In this document: positions 1 through 5,162 of the stretch, piece after piece
Layout of the letters: each line of letters begins with the position of its first letter
Numbering within the stretch: the first letter of the stretch is position 1
Source: GAS188 sp035949255
Lineage (GTDB): Bacteria > Pseudomonadota > Alphaproteobacteria > Rhizobiales > Beijerinckiaceae
Assembly: GCA_035949255.1 (NCBI GenBank)
Contig: DASZIL010000159.1
Span: forward strand, 1 to 5,290
Length of the DNA stretch: 5,290 bases
Direction: 5' to 3'
Program-made: the position numbers and the translations under genes
The notes under the pieces: generated by a model
The model's database searches: none
What the model was told of the DNA's origin: nothing
Seen by the model: the letters and a program-made list of their open reading frames with translations, nothing else

Positions 1-430
1 GGTTGACGTTGGGATCGAGCAGTTGCGGTATGCTGTTGCCGGTATAGCTAATGGTATTGCCCGCAACGATCGTCGGGGCGGTATTTGTCACCTGCCCTGA
101 TGGCGAGACAACGCTACCGCCCGAGGGCGACGAGGTGGCGGGGGGAGGCGGCGGCGAGGGCGAGGTGACGGCCGGAGCCGGCGTGGAGGACGTCGAGGCA
201 TCCGACGCATGCGTGGGGGCGCCCGCTTGCGAGGTGTGCGACGTGTCCGTGACATGGGTGATGTCGTTATGGTGCGGGTCGAGCACCATATGCGAGGCAG
301 CCGTGGGCGCGCCCGCCGCGTCGTACATGACGCGCGGCTCCAAGGGCATCAGCCCGGCAAGGGACTGGCGCTTGCGTTTCGCAGCGCCCTGCTTCTTTCC
401 AGCGGGCGGCTTTGTGCCACGCGTCTTCAT
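1..430 (-). CDS. N-terminal part of a LEPR-motif surface/adhesin-like protein (cut by window edge)
   Basis: The minus frame is open from ATG 430-428 to the window edge (143 codons, no stop). An AGGGG-type ribosome binding site (complement of 437-442) lies six bases before the ATG. Residues 1-22 are strongly basic (many K and R). Residues 30-40 read LEPRVMYDAAG, matching the LEPR-type motif at the N-terminus of many very large repeat-rich surface or secreted proteins of Gram-negative bacteria. Residues about 57-112 form a low-complexity Ser/Thr/Pro/Ala/His linker with a run of five prolines (93-97). From residue 117 (NTAPTIVAGNTISYTG, then LLDPNVN) the sequence resembles the first strands of a cadherin/VCBS-like repeat. 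There is no ordinary signal peptide, which fits type I secretion by a C-terminal signal, but the C-terminus is outside the window. The role as an adhesin is inferred; total length and repeat number cannot be seen. The plus-strand frames across this stretch are shadows. Confidence 0.82.
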   Translation of the reverse strand, partial: MKTRGTKPPAGKKQGAAKRKRQSLAGLMPLEPRVMYDAAGAPTAASHMVLDPHHNDITHVTDTSHTSQAGAPTHASDASTSSTPAPAVTSPSPPPPPATSSPSGGSVVSPSGQVTNTAPTIVAGNTISYTGNSIPQLLDPNVN

Positions 431-447
431 GATAGGCCCCTCATTCA

Positions 448-471
448 CCCGAAAAGCGGCCGCTTTCCGGG
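448..471. repeat. 24-bp near-perfect palindrome in the adhesin leader
   Basis: The two 12-base halves (CCCGAAAAGCGG and CCGCTTTCCGGG) pair at 11 of 12 positions; the only mismatch is A452 against C467. The central 14 bases are a perfect palindrome around a GCGGCCGC core. On the minus strand it ends six bases before the GAGGGG ribosome binding site of the adhesin-like gene. If transcribed, it would place a stem just upstream of that site. It could be a leader stem or a DNA operator; the sequence cannot decide. Confidence 0.55.
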
Positions 472-514
472 CCTCGAAGACGGGAAACCGCATGAAACCA
501 CACGGTTCCCCGCA

Positions 515-534
515 ATTAGACTAGCACGTCTAAT
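515..534. promoter_or_regulatory. 20-bp inverted repeat, candidate operator
   Basis: ATTAGAC (515-521) and GTCTAAT (528-534) are perfect inverted arms around a six-base spacer TAGCAC. Size and geometry suit a dimeric helix-turn-helix regulator of TetR, GntR or LuxR type. It lies about 85 bases upstream of the adhesin-like start codon and 16 bases from the -35 box of the rightward promoter, so it could act on either direction. No regulator gene is visible in the window. Confidence 0.45.
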
Positions 535-549
535 GAGGGCTGTGCAGCC

Positions 550-579
550 TTGACAACATCACAGAAATGTGAAGATAAT
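550..579 (+). promoter_or_regulatory. Near-consensus sigma-70-type promoter pointing right
   Basis: TTGACA at 550-555 is a perfect -35 hexamer. GATAAT at 574-579 matches the -10 consensus at five of six positions, with an 18-base spacer; transcription would start near 586. The next plus-strand gene is the GIY-YIG gene at 907, so a transcript would have a leader of about 320 bases that runs through two hairpin-rich repeat modules. It may serve that gene or produce a non-coding RNA. The assignment rests on sequence match only. Confidence 0.5.
559..572. promoter_or_regulatory. Palindrome TCACA-N4-TGTGA inside the promoter spacer
   Basis: TCACAGAAATGTGA has perfect five-base arms around GAAA and lies wholly between the -35 and -10 boxes, where a bound protein would block or remodel the promoter. 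The half-sites resemble CRP/FNR-class half-sites, but the order is reversed and the spacing is four rather than six, so it is not a standard CRP box. Confidence 0.4.
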
Positions 580-653
580 AGCCGATTAATCCCCCGGAGC
601 TCGAATTAGGCACCGCATCCCTTGCGGCCTCGCGGCCTTTGAGGATCGCAAAC

Positions 654-805
654 GTGTCATTCGCGGCCTCGCGCCCTGCAAGGGCGCGAGGGGAAGGGAA
701 TCCATCTTCCCAAACGCTTCCTGGACCCCCTTCCCTCGGCTCGCTTAGTTTACCCTCGGGCGCGCCAAAGGCGCGACCCGGGGGCTCACCTCGCCGGGGG
801 TGACA
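654..805 (+). repeat. Dispersed palindromic repeat, copy A (long form with extra hairpin)
   Basis: It starts GTGTCATTC (654) and ends GGGGGTGACAC (805). The left module holds a hairpin with 10-base perfect arms (CTCGCGCCCT 668-677, AGGGCGCGAG 681-690, loop GCA), followed by GGGAATCCAT (696-705). The right module begins CTGGACCCCCTTCCC (721-735). Unlike copy B it carries a second hairpin: CGCGCC 761-766 and GGCGCG 770-775, loop AAA, extended by CGGG/CCCG with one bulged A. The reading frame on the opposite strand here is an artefact of the repeat. Confidence 0.8.
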
Positions 806-813
806 CAAGGGGC

Positions 814-862
814 CTGGACCCCCCTTCCCCCGCTCGCTTCACTCGCCTCGCCGGGGCGACAC
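814..862 (+). repeat. Extra right-hand module of the repeat (copy A')
   Basis: The stretch starts CTGGACCCCCCTTCCCC and ends GGGGCGACAC, repeating the right half of the element just after the end of copy A. It keeps the CGCTTCACTCGCCTCGCCGG stretch seen in copy B (about 1319-1338). There is no left module here, so this is a tandem or nested partial copy. It ends 44 bases before the GIY-YIG start codon. Confidence 0.72.
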
Positions 863-906
863 AAGGGGTACTTGCGCGGGGTAATCCATCAACACGGGGC
901 CTGCAC

Positions 907-1197
907 ATGAAAAAGAGCTATTGCGTTTACATCATAACGAACAAGCGCAATGGCACGCTCTATATCGGCATTACGAGCAACCTTCCCCAACGCATGCTGC
1001 AGCACAAAAGCCGGGCGATGCCGGGCTTTGCTTCGCCTTATGGGCTAGACCGGCTCGTCTGGTTCGAGATCCATGGCGAGGTGACGGAGGCGATAACACG
1101 AGAAAAGCAGTTGAAGGGCTGGAACCGCGCCTGGAAGATCAGATTGATCGAGAGGGCGAACCCGGAATGGAACGAGTTGGACGCCACGATCCTGTGA
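907..1197 (+). CDS. Small single-domain GIY-YIG nuclease-family protein
   Basis: This 96-residue protein is the full length of the stand-alone GIY-YIG group. The first motif is CVYIITN (residues 6-12), with the normal GIY replaced by VYI, and the second is LYIG (18-21). These are followed by Arg29, His33, and the REKQLKGW block (65-72) whose Glu66 is the expected metal-binding residue; WKIRLIERANPEW (76-88) is the usual family ending. The family fold cuts DNA in other proteins, but the role of these small versions is not established. GC content is clearly lower than in map or radC, especially in the first 25 codons, suggesting later acquisition. Only a weak GGGG (896-899) precedes the ATG. 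Repeat modules lie 44 bases upstream and 34 bases downstream. It has no partner gene and may be transcribed from the promoter at 550-579. Confidence 0.88.
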   Translation: MKKSYCVYIITNKRNGTLYIGITSNLPQRMLQHKSRAMPGFASPYGLDRLVWFEIHGEVTEAITREKQLKGWNRAWKIRLIERANPEWNELDATIL

Positions 1198-1231
1198 TCG
1201 GTGCCCCATACGGTCGTGCGCTGAACGCACC

Positions 1232-1346
1232 GTGTCATTCCCGGGCTCGCGCCCTGCAGGGCGCGAGGGGAAGGGAATCCATTGCCCCACCGCTTCATGG
1301 ACCCCCTTCCCCCGGCTCGCTTCACTCGCCTCGCCGGGGGTGACAC
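1232..1346 (+). repeat. Dispersed palindromic repeat, copy B (reference form, 115 bp)
   Basis: It runs from GTGTCATTCCC (1232) to GGGGGTGACAC (1346), so the outer six bases are inverted repeats (GTGTCA/TGACAC). ATTCCC (1237-1242) and GGGAAT (1273-1278) enclose a perfect 22-base palindrome at 1246-1267 centred on CTGCAG. The right module has GGACCCCCTTCCCCC and then GGCTCGCTTCACTCGCC. It lies between the GIY-YIG gene and map, ending 86 bases before the map ATG, so it may form part of the map upstream region. Confidence 0.82.
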
Positions 1347-1386
1347 AACGGTATTGTTCCCCCACCCATTCCCCTCGCCTCACCTG

Positions 1387-1392
1387 AAGGAG
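1387..1392 (+). promoter_or_regulatory. Strong Shine-Dalgarno sequence upstream of map
   Basis: AAGGAG is the best ribosome binding site in this gap. It is ten bases before an in-frame TTG (1403) and 40 bases before the ATG at 1433. It therefore favours a ten-residue longer map protein starting at the TTG, although family homology fits the ATG. The site decides the start only if it is used. Confidence 0.45.
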
Positions 1393-1432
1393 ACCTTGAC
1401 GATTGGGGGTTTCGGCGGGCAAATCCCTTTCC

Positions 1433-2266
1433 ATGACCAGTTTCGTCGAAGCGAGCCCGACGGCGACGCGCAAGAGCGGGGAAATCAAGCTTCACGGCCC
1501 GGAAGGCTTCGCCGGCATGCGCCGCGCGGGGCAGCTCGCGGCCGAGGCGCTCGATCTTCTCGTCGATTTCGTGAAGCCCGGCCTCTCCACGACGGCGATC
1601 GACCGTTTCGTGCTCGATTTCGCCTTGGCGCACAAGGCTTATCCCGCGACGCTCCTTTACCGCGGCTATCGCTACTCGGTGTGCACCTCGATCAACCATG
1701 TCGTGTGCCACGGCATGCCGAACGACAAGCCGCTGCGCGAGGGCGACATCGTCAATATCGACCTCACATTCGTGCTCGACGGCTGGCATGGCGATTCGAG
1801 CCGCATGTATCCGATCGGCGCCATCGGGCGGCGCGCCGAGCGCCTCCTCGAGGTGACGCATGAGGCCTTGATGCGCGGCATCGCGGCCGTGCGGCCCGGC
1901 GGCACGACCGGCGACATCGGCCAGGCGATCCAGGACTATGCCGAGGCCGAGCGCTGCTCAGTGGTGCGCGACTTCTGCGGCCATGGGCTCGGCCGGCTCT
2001 TCCACGACGAGCCGAATATCCTCCACTACGGGCGAAGGGGCGAGGGCGTGCCGCTGAAGCCCGGCATGTTCTTCACCATCGAGCCGATGATCAACCTCGG
2101 CAGGCCTCAGGTGAAGGTGCTCTCCGACGGCTGGACCGCCGTGACGCGCGACCGCTCGCTTTCGGCGCAATATGAGCACAGCGTCGGCGTCACCGAGACG
2201 GGCGTCGAGGTCTTCACCTTGTCGCCGCGCGGCCTCGACGCGCCGGGGCTCGCAAAGCGCGCATGA
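1433..2266 (+). CDS. map: Methionine aminopeptidase, type I
   Basis: This cytoplasmic metalloenzyme removes the initiator methionine from new proteins. The 277-residue protein is the usual type I size with a short N-terminal extension. All expected residues are present: His93 (VVCHGMP), metal ligands Asp110 (VNIDLT), Asp121 (WHGDSSR), His184 (CGHGLG), Glu217 (FTIEPM) and Glu248 (YEHSVG). Their spacing matches the E. coli enzyme except for one residue fewer between the first His and Asp. The ATG at 1433 has no good ribosome binding site; an in-frame TTG at 1403, preceded by AAGGAG, would add ten residues. The stop overlaps the radC start in ATGA (2263-2266), which indicates one transcript and coupled translation. 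In many rhizobia sfsA precedes map (from general knowledge); here the upstream position is taken by a repeat and the GIY-YIG gene. Confidence 0.96.
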   Translation: MTSFVEASPTATRKSGEIKLHGPEGFAGMRRAGQLAAEALDLLVDFVKPGLSTTAIDRFVLDFALAHKAYPATLLYRGYRYSVCTSINHVVCHGMPNDKPLREGDIVNIDLTFVLDGWHGDSSRMYPIGAIGRRAERLLEVTHEALMRGIAAVRPGGTTGDIGQAIQDYAEAERCSVVRDFCGHGLGRLFHDEPNILHYGRRGEGVPLKPGMFFTIEPMINLGRPQVKVLSDGWTAVTRDRSLSAQYEHSVGVTETGVEVFTLSPRGLDAPGLAKRA

Positions 2267-2970
2267 GCGAAGGCGGGGGCTCAGGCGCGCCCGAGCCGCC
2301 GCCGCATTATCTCGGCCATCGCGACCGGCTGCGCGAGCGCTTCCTCAAATCGGGCGCCGAGGCGCTCCCCGATTACGAGCTCCTCGAGCTCATCTTGTTC
2401 CGCGCGCTGCCGAGGCGCGATGTGAAGCCGCTCGCCAAGGCCTTGCTGCGGCGCTTCGGCTCCTTCGCCGAGACGATCGCCGCGCCGCGCGAGCGCCTCA
2501 TCGAGGTCGAAGGCCTCGGCGAGGGTGCCGCGACCGAGCTCAAGATCATCGAGGCCGCCGCAAAGCGCCTCGCCAAGGGCGAAATCGCCGAACGGCCGGT
2601 GCTCGGCTCCTGGAGCGCGCTCATCGAATATTGCCGCACCGCCATGGCCTTCTCGGAGAAGGAGAGCTTGCGCATCCTGTTCCTCGACAAGCGCAACGGC
2701 TTGATCGCGGACGAGGTGCAGCAGACCGGCACGGTCGATCACACGCCCGTCTATCCGCGCGAGGTGGTGAAGCGCGCGCTCGAGCTCTCGGCGACGGCGC
2801 TGATCCTGGCGCATAACCACCCTTCGGGCGACCCAAGGCCGTCGAGCGCCGATATCCGCGTGACGCAAGAGATCGCGAAGGTCGCAAGCCCGCTCGGCAT
2901 CCTGGTTCACGACCACATCATCGTCGGCCGCAACGGGCATGTGAGCTTGAAGGAGATGAAGCTGTTTTAG
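2263..2970 (+). CDS. radC: RadC family JAMM/MPN-domain protein
   Basis: This 235-residue protein is typical of the family. The N-terminal part (about residues 15-105) holds the UPF0758 helical region and a helix-hairpin-helix-like segment, LIEVEGLGEGAATELK (79-94). The C-terminal part (about 112-235) is the JAMM domain: HNHPSG at 184-189 with His184 and His186, then Ser194-Ser195 and Asp197, giving the zinc-binding H-x-H-x10-D pattern. The acidic residue upstream is probably Glu134 (SEKESLRILFLD). RadC was once linked to DNA repair, but that role was not upheld and the biochemical function is uncertain. The start is fixed by the ATGA overlap with map; there is no clear ribosome binding site, as expected for translational coupling. 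The first 14 residues are Gly/Pro rich and probably disordered. Confidence 0.95.
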   Translation: MSEGGGSGAPEPPPHYLGHRDRLRERFLKSGAEALPDYELLELILFRALPRRDVKPLAKALLRRFGSFAETIAAPRERLIEVEGLGEGAATELKIIEAAAKRLAKGEIAERPVLGSWSALIEYCRTAMAFSEKESLRILFLDKRNGLIADEVQQTGTVDHTPVYPREVVKRALELSATALILAHNHPSGDPRPSSADIRVTQEIAKVASPLGILVHDHIIVGRNGHVSLKEMKLF

Positions 2971-3011
2971 CGTTACACGGATTGGCCTAGGGCACCCATG
3001 TCATTCCGATG

Positions 3012-3085
3012 GTGTCATTCCCGGCTCAGCGCTCCGTAGGGACGCGAGGGGAAGGGAATCCATCTTCCCGCGCCGAGGGTGACAC
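3012..3085 (+). repeat. Dispersed palindromic repeat, copy C (shortened)
   Basis: It starts GTGTCATTCCCGGCTC and ends GAGGGTGACAC, with ATTCCC (3017-3022) and GGGAAT (3054-3059) still paired. The central hairpin has lost its symmetry (GCTCCGTAGGGACGCGAG). Most of the right module is missing: after CCATCTTCCC the sequence jumps to the GAGGGTGACAC end. A second GTCATTCC lies just before it (3000-3007), perhaps a remnant of another copy. It sits between radC and the hydrolase gene, starting 41 bases after the radC stop. Confidence 0.75.
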
Positions 3086-3214
3086 ACCTCTAAGTATTGC
3101 GGTTGATAGTGAGCTCGTAATGCTTCTGGACGTTGGTGCGAAGCCGAGCGTTACTGGCGTGTCCGAGTGCGCGGCGGCGAGAGAGCGTAGCGGTCACGAT
3201 GGAGAGAGCTCAGG

Positions 3215-4096
3215 ATGGATATCGAGATCGAGGCCATTCGCAAGATCCTCGCCGCCCAGCCCCGGCCCGCCGGGCTTGCCGAGCGGCGCAAGCGCCTCGA
3301 TGCGCTCGGCGCGCAATATCGGCTGCCGGCGGATGTGCGCGTCACGCCTGTCGACGCGAATGGCGTGCGAGCCGAGTGGACCGAGACTCCCGTGGCCGAC
3401 GCCAGCCGCGCGATCCTCTTCCTTCACGGCGGCGGCTATATTTCGGGATCGCTCGATAGCCATCGTCACATGATCGCGGAGGCCGGCCGGCAGGCCGGTG
3501 CGCGTACGCTCGCGCTCGATTATCGCCTCGCGCCCGAGCATCCATTTCCGGCAGCGCTCGAGGACGCGCTTTGCGGATATGCCTTCCTCCTCGCGCAAGG
3601 CATCGAGCCGCGACGCATTGCGATCGCCGGCGAAAGCGCCGGCGGCGGCCTCGCCGTCGCGGCGCTCGTCTCGATGCGAGACGCCGGTCACGCCCTGCCG
3701 GCTTGCGCCTGGCTCAGCTCTCCCTGGGTCGATCTCGAGCTCTCCGGCGTCAGCATGACCGCGAAGGCATCCGTCGATCCGCTGATCCAGAAGCCTTATC
3801 TCGAAGAGCTCGCGGCCCTGTACCTCGGCGGCGTCGACGCTCGCACGCCCCTCGCTTCCCCGATCCACGCCAATCTGAGCCGTCTGCCACCGATGCTCGT
3901 CCAGGTCGGCTCCGCCGAGACCTTGCTCGATGACGCCGTGCGTCTCGCGGAGGTGGCGGGCGCCGCCGATGTGCGGGTGACCCTCGAAGTTTGGCCACAG
4001 ATGATCCACGCCTGGCATCTATTTTACCAGCAGGTCGCAGCAGGACGCCATGCGCTGACGAATGTGGGCTCGTTCATCCGTGCGATGCTCGGGTGA
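3215..4096 (+). CDS. Alpha/beta hydrolase of the hormone-sensitive-lipase group (carboxylesterase-like)
   Basis: This 293-residue cytoplasmic protein belongs to the alpha/beta hydrolase fold-3 group, which hydrolyses carboxylic esters. The oxyanion motif is HGGG (71-74), followed by the family block DYRLAPEHPFPAALED (102-117). The nucleophile is Ser141 in GESAGG (139-144) and the catalytic His is probably His265 in MIHAWH. The acid normally is Asp in a D-x-L motif; here the stretch reads VGSAETLLDD (231-240), so Glu235 fills that place, with Asp239 and Asp240 nearby. The first 40 residues form the usual N-terminal cap helix region. GGAG at 3201-3204, ten bases before the ATG, supports the start. 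The gene stands alone: 244 bases and a repeat copy separate it from radC, and the next gene is convergent. The substrate cannot be read from the sequence; small acyl esters or lactones are plausible. Confidence 0.93.
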   Translation: MDIEIEAIRKILAAQPRPAGLAERRKRLDALGAQYRLPADVRVTPVDANGVRAEWTETPVADASRAILFLHGGGYISGSLDSHRHMIAEAGRQAGARTLALDYRLAPEHPFPAALEDALCGYAFLLAQGIEPRRIAIAGESAGGGLAVAALVSMRDAGHALPACAWLSSPWVDLELSGVSMTAKASVDPLIQKPYLEELAALYLGGVDARTPLASPIHANLSRLPPMLVQVGSAETLLDDAVRLAEVAGAADVRVTLEVWPQMIHAWHLFYQQVAAGRHALTNVGSFIRAMLG

Positions 4097-4235
4097 ACCG
4101 GACGCGACCCGCGGGCGGCATGGAAAAATGAACGCTTCGTCTGATGTATTCGAGGGGCGACCGCGCAATATTCGCGGCGAAATTAATTTTCGTATTATCT
4201 CACAGCTCGCGGCACGCGAACCCGCCTGCGCGGGC
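4097..4235. other. Convergent intergenic region with possible weak terminators
   Basis: The 139 bases between the hydrolase stop and the exoD stop contain an AT-rich patch (4167-4200). In it CGAAA (4178-4182) and TTTCG (4188-4192) could form a five-base stem. Next to the exoD stop, CCCGC (4221-4225) and GCGGG (4230-4234) form a short GC stem, extendable by an A-U and a G-U pair on the minus strand into the stop codon. Neither stem is followed by a clear U run in either direction, so neither can be called a typical intrinsic terminator. Confidence 0.35.
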
Positions 4236-4835
4236 TCAGATGAGCGCCATCACGGCTTTCACCACGGCCAGGATGAAGCCGAAATTGAGCGCGAGGCCGA
4301 GCGCGCCGAAGAGCGCCGCGAAGGCCATGATCACGCCGTCGCGCTCGACGAGCGCGAGACCGATGAGGCAAGTCGAGATGCCCATCGGAATTTGCCCGAT
4401 GAGAGGCGCGGCGCAGACGAGGCCGATCGAAACGACGAGCAGCAAGAGCCCCGCGCCGCGCAACTCCCAGGACGCCGGCACGAAGCTCAAGCGGTGGCGA
4501 GAGAAACGCTCGAGCTTGCGCAGCACTGGCGTGGCGCGCGCGAGCACCGCGTCGAGCTTGTCGTGCGCCACCGAGGCGGCAAGCGCCCGGCGCGGAAGCC
4601 ACGGATGGCGCCGGCCCCAAACGATCTGCAAGGCGATCACGACGAGAAGGAGGCCGCAGACGAGAGGGATCGGTGGCGGCAACGGCAAGACGTTCGGAAG
4701 GCCGAGCACGACCATCAAGAGCGCGAAGCCGCGGTCGCCGAGCGAGGAGACGATCTCGCCGAGCGTGACGCGCACACCGTGAGCATCGGCTGCGATCTCG
4801 TTCAAGATATCGGAAGTGTGGCGGGCGAAGTTCAC
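4236..4835 (-). CDS. exoD: ExoD-family membrane protein (exopolysaccharide synthesis)
   Basis: The chosen frame gives 199 residues, the usual ExoD length. The family pattern is clear: LGDRGFALLMVVLGLPNVLP (32-51), GRRHPWLPRR (74-83), LRKLERFSRHR (105-115) and IGLALVERDG (158-167). Hydrophobic stretches at about 37-51, 57-73, 127-145, 148-163 and 168-196 indicate an inner-membrane protein. ExoD was named from a Sinorhizobium meliloti gene needed for normal exopolysaccharide production and nodule invasion; its molecular role is unknown. The GTG start at 4835 puts about eight residues before the conserved part but has no good ribosome binding site. An in-frame TTG at 4922 has GAAGG eight bases upstream and would give 228 residues. 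The frame is open to an ATG at 5069, but the first 49 residues from there look non-coding (lower GC at third positions, no family likeness). No other polysaccharide genes are present. Confidence 0.88.
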   Translation of the reverse strand: MNFARHTSDILNEIAADAHGVRVTLGEIVSSLGDRGFALLMVVLGLPNVLPLPPPIPLVCGLLLVVIALQIVWGRRHPWLPRRALAASVAHDKLDAVLARATPVLRKLERFSRHRLSFVPASWELRGAGLLLLVVSIGLVCAAPLIGQIPMGISTCLIGLALVERDGVIMAFAALFGALGLALNFGFILAVVKAVMALI

Positions 4836-5162
4836 GCGCGAGCGGGCTTTCAGAAGGATTTCGATGCGGATGGATGGCGCGACCCCGACGCCGCCGGGGG
4901 CTTCTAGCCGATCTTGGCGCAAAGCAAAAGCCTTCGCGCGATGACCTTTGTACGATGGCCTTGGCTTTTCTCTTCGAATCTCCAAATAAAAGTCGCTGGA
5001 AACGTCTTCGACAGCAATCGCGACCGGCAACCAAAGCAGAGGCCGGTACCGAGGATCTCGTTGCGTCATGTCCGTTGTGTCGCCTTCGTCGTGTCAACCC
5101 GGGCAAGGGGGTCCAGGAAGCGGTGAACGAAGATGACACCGTGGAAGCGACGCGCGGCGCGA
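4836..5162. other. Intergenic region between usg and exoD
   Basis: This 327-base stretch separates the usg stop from the chosen exoD start. Its part nearest exoD (4836-4922) has coding-like third-position GC and may be a short N-terminal extension of exoD starting at TTG 4922. The middle (about 4923-5060) is AT-richer and is the likely place for an exoD promoter, but I find no convincing -35/-10 pair. The rest holds a degenerate, inverted repeat copy (5091-5138). Plus-strand frames crossing this region have no recognisable family and are probably shadows. Confidence 0.5.
5091..5138 (-). repeat. Dispersed palindromic repeat, copy D (inverted, degenerate)
   Basis: Read on the minus strand it runs from GTGTCATC to TTGACAC and contains CACCGCTTCCTGGACCCCCT, which matches the middle of copies A and B (CGCTTCMTGGACCCCCTTCC). 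The left hairpin is deleted and the right end is shortened to GCCCGGGTTGACAC. A further minus-strand GGCGACACAA (5084-5075) equals the end of copy A' (855-864), so a second right end may lie beside it. It starts 25 bases after the usg stop in the usg reading direction. Confidence 0.62.

Larger units (their letters stand above)
431..653. other. Palindrome-rich divergent control region
   Basis: This non-coding stretch lies between the leftward adhesin-like gene and the repeat block before the GIY-YIG gene. It is less GC-rich than the genes around it, mostly in its middle part, and holds several inverted repeats: 448-471, an imperfect pair 482-490/503-510, 515-534, 538-549 and 559-572. A near-consensus rightward promoter covers 550-579. 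From about 600 the GC content rises again. An 11-base direct repeat (GCGGCCTCGCG) occurs at 624-634 and again at 663-673 inside the adjoining repeat. No coding frame here looks real. The gene-free stretch continues to 906, where it is filled by two repeat modules. Confidence 0.6.

Noticed and set aside
51..553. Two plus-strand reading frames over the left end
   Set aside because: They are shadows of the minus-strand LEPR-motif gene, which has a recognisable motif and a ribosome binding site; their proteins show no family features.
559..572. Standard CRP/FNR box
   Set aside because: Half-sites are in reverse order and separated by four bases, unlike TGTGA-N6-TCACA; kept only as a generic palindrome.
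530..808. Minus-strand frame of 92 codons
   Set aside because: It mostly translates repeat copy A; the peptide is the kind produced by ATTCCC/GGGAAT repeats and not a real protein.
654..1346. CRISPR array or complete insertion sequence
   Set aside because: The repeats are few, unequal in length and not evenly spaced, and no transposase is present; the GIY-YIG protein is not a known transposase.
1038..1488. Minus-strand frames over repeat copy B
   Set aside because: They combine antisense GIY-YIG and map sequence with repeat translation and have no family likeness.
4178..4234. Intrinsic terminators between the convergent genes
   Set aside because: The stems are short and lack a following U run in either direction, so they are noted only as weak possibilities.
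4062..4907. Long plus-strand frame of 281 codons opposite exoD
   Set aside because: Its Glu/Arg-rich product is the antisense of a GC-rich membrane-protein gene; the minus frame carries the ExoD pattern.
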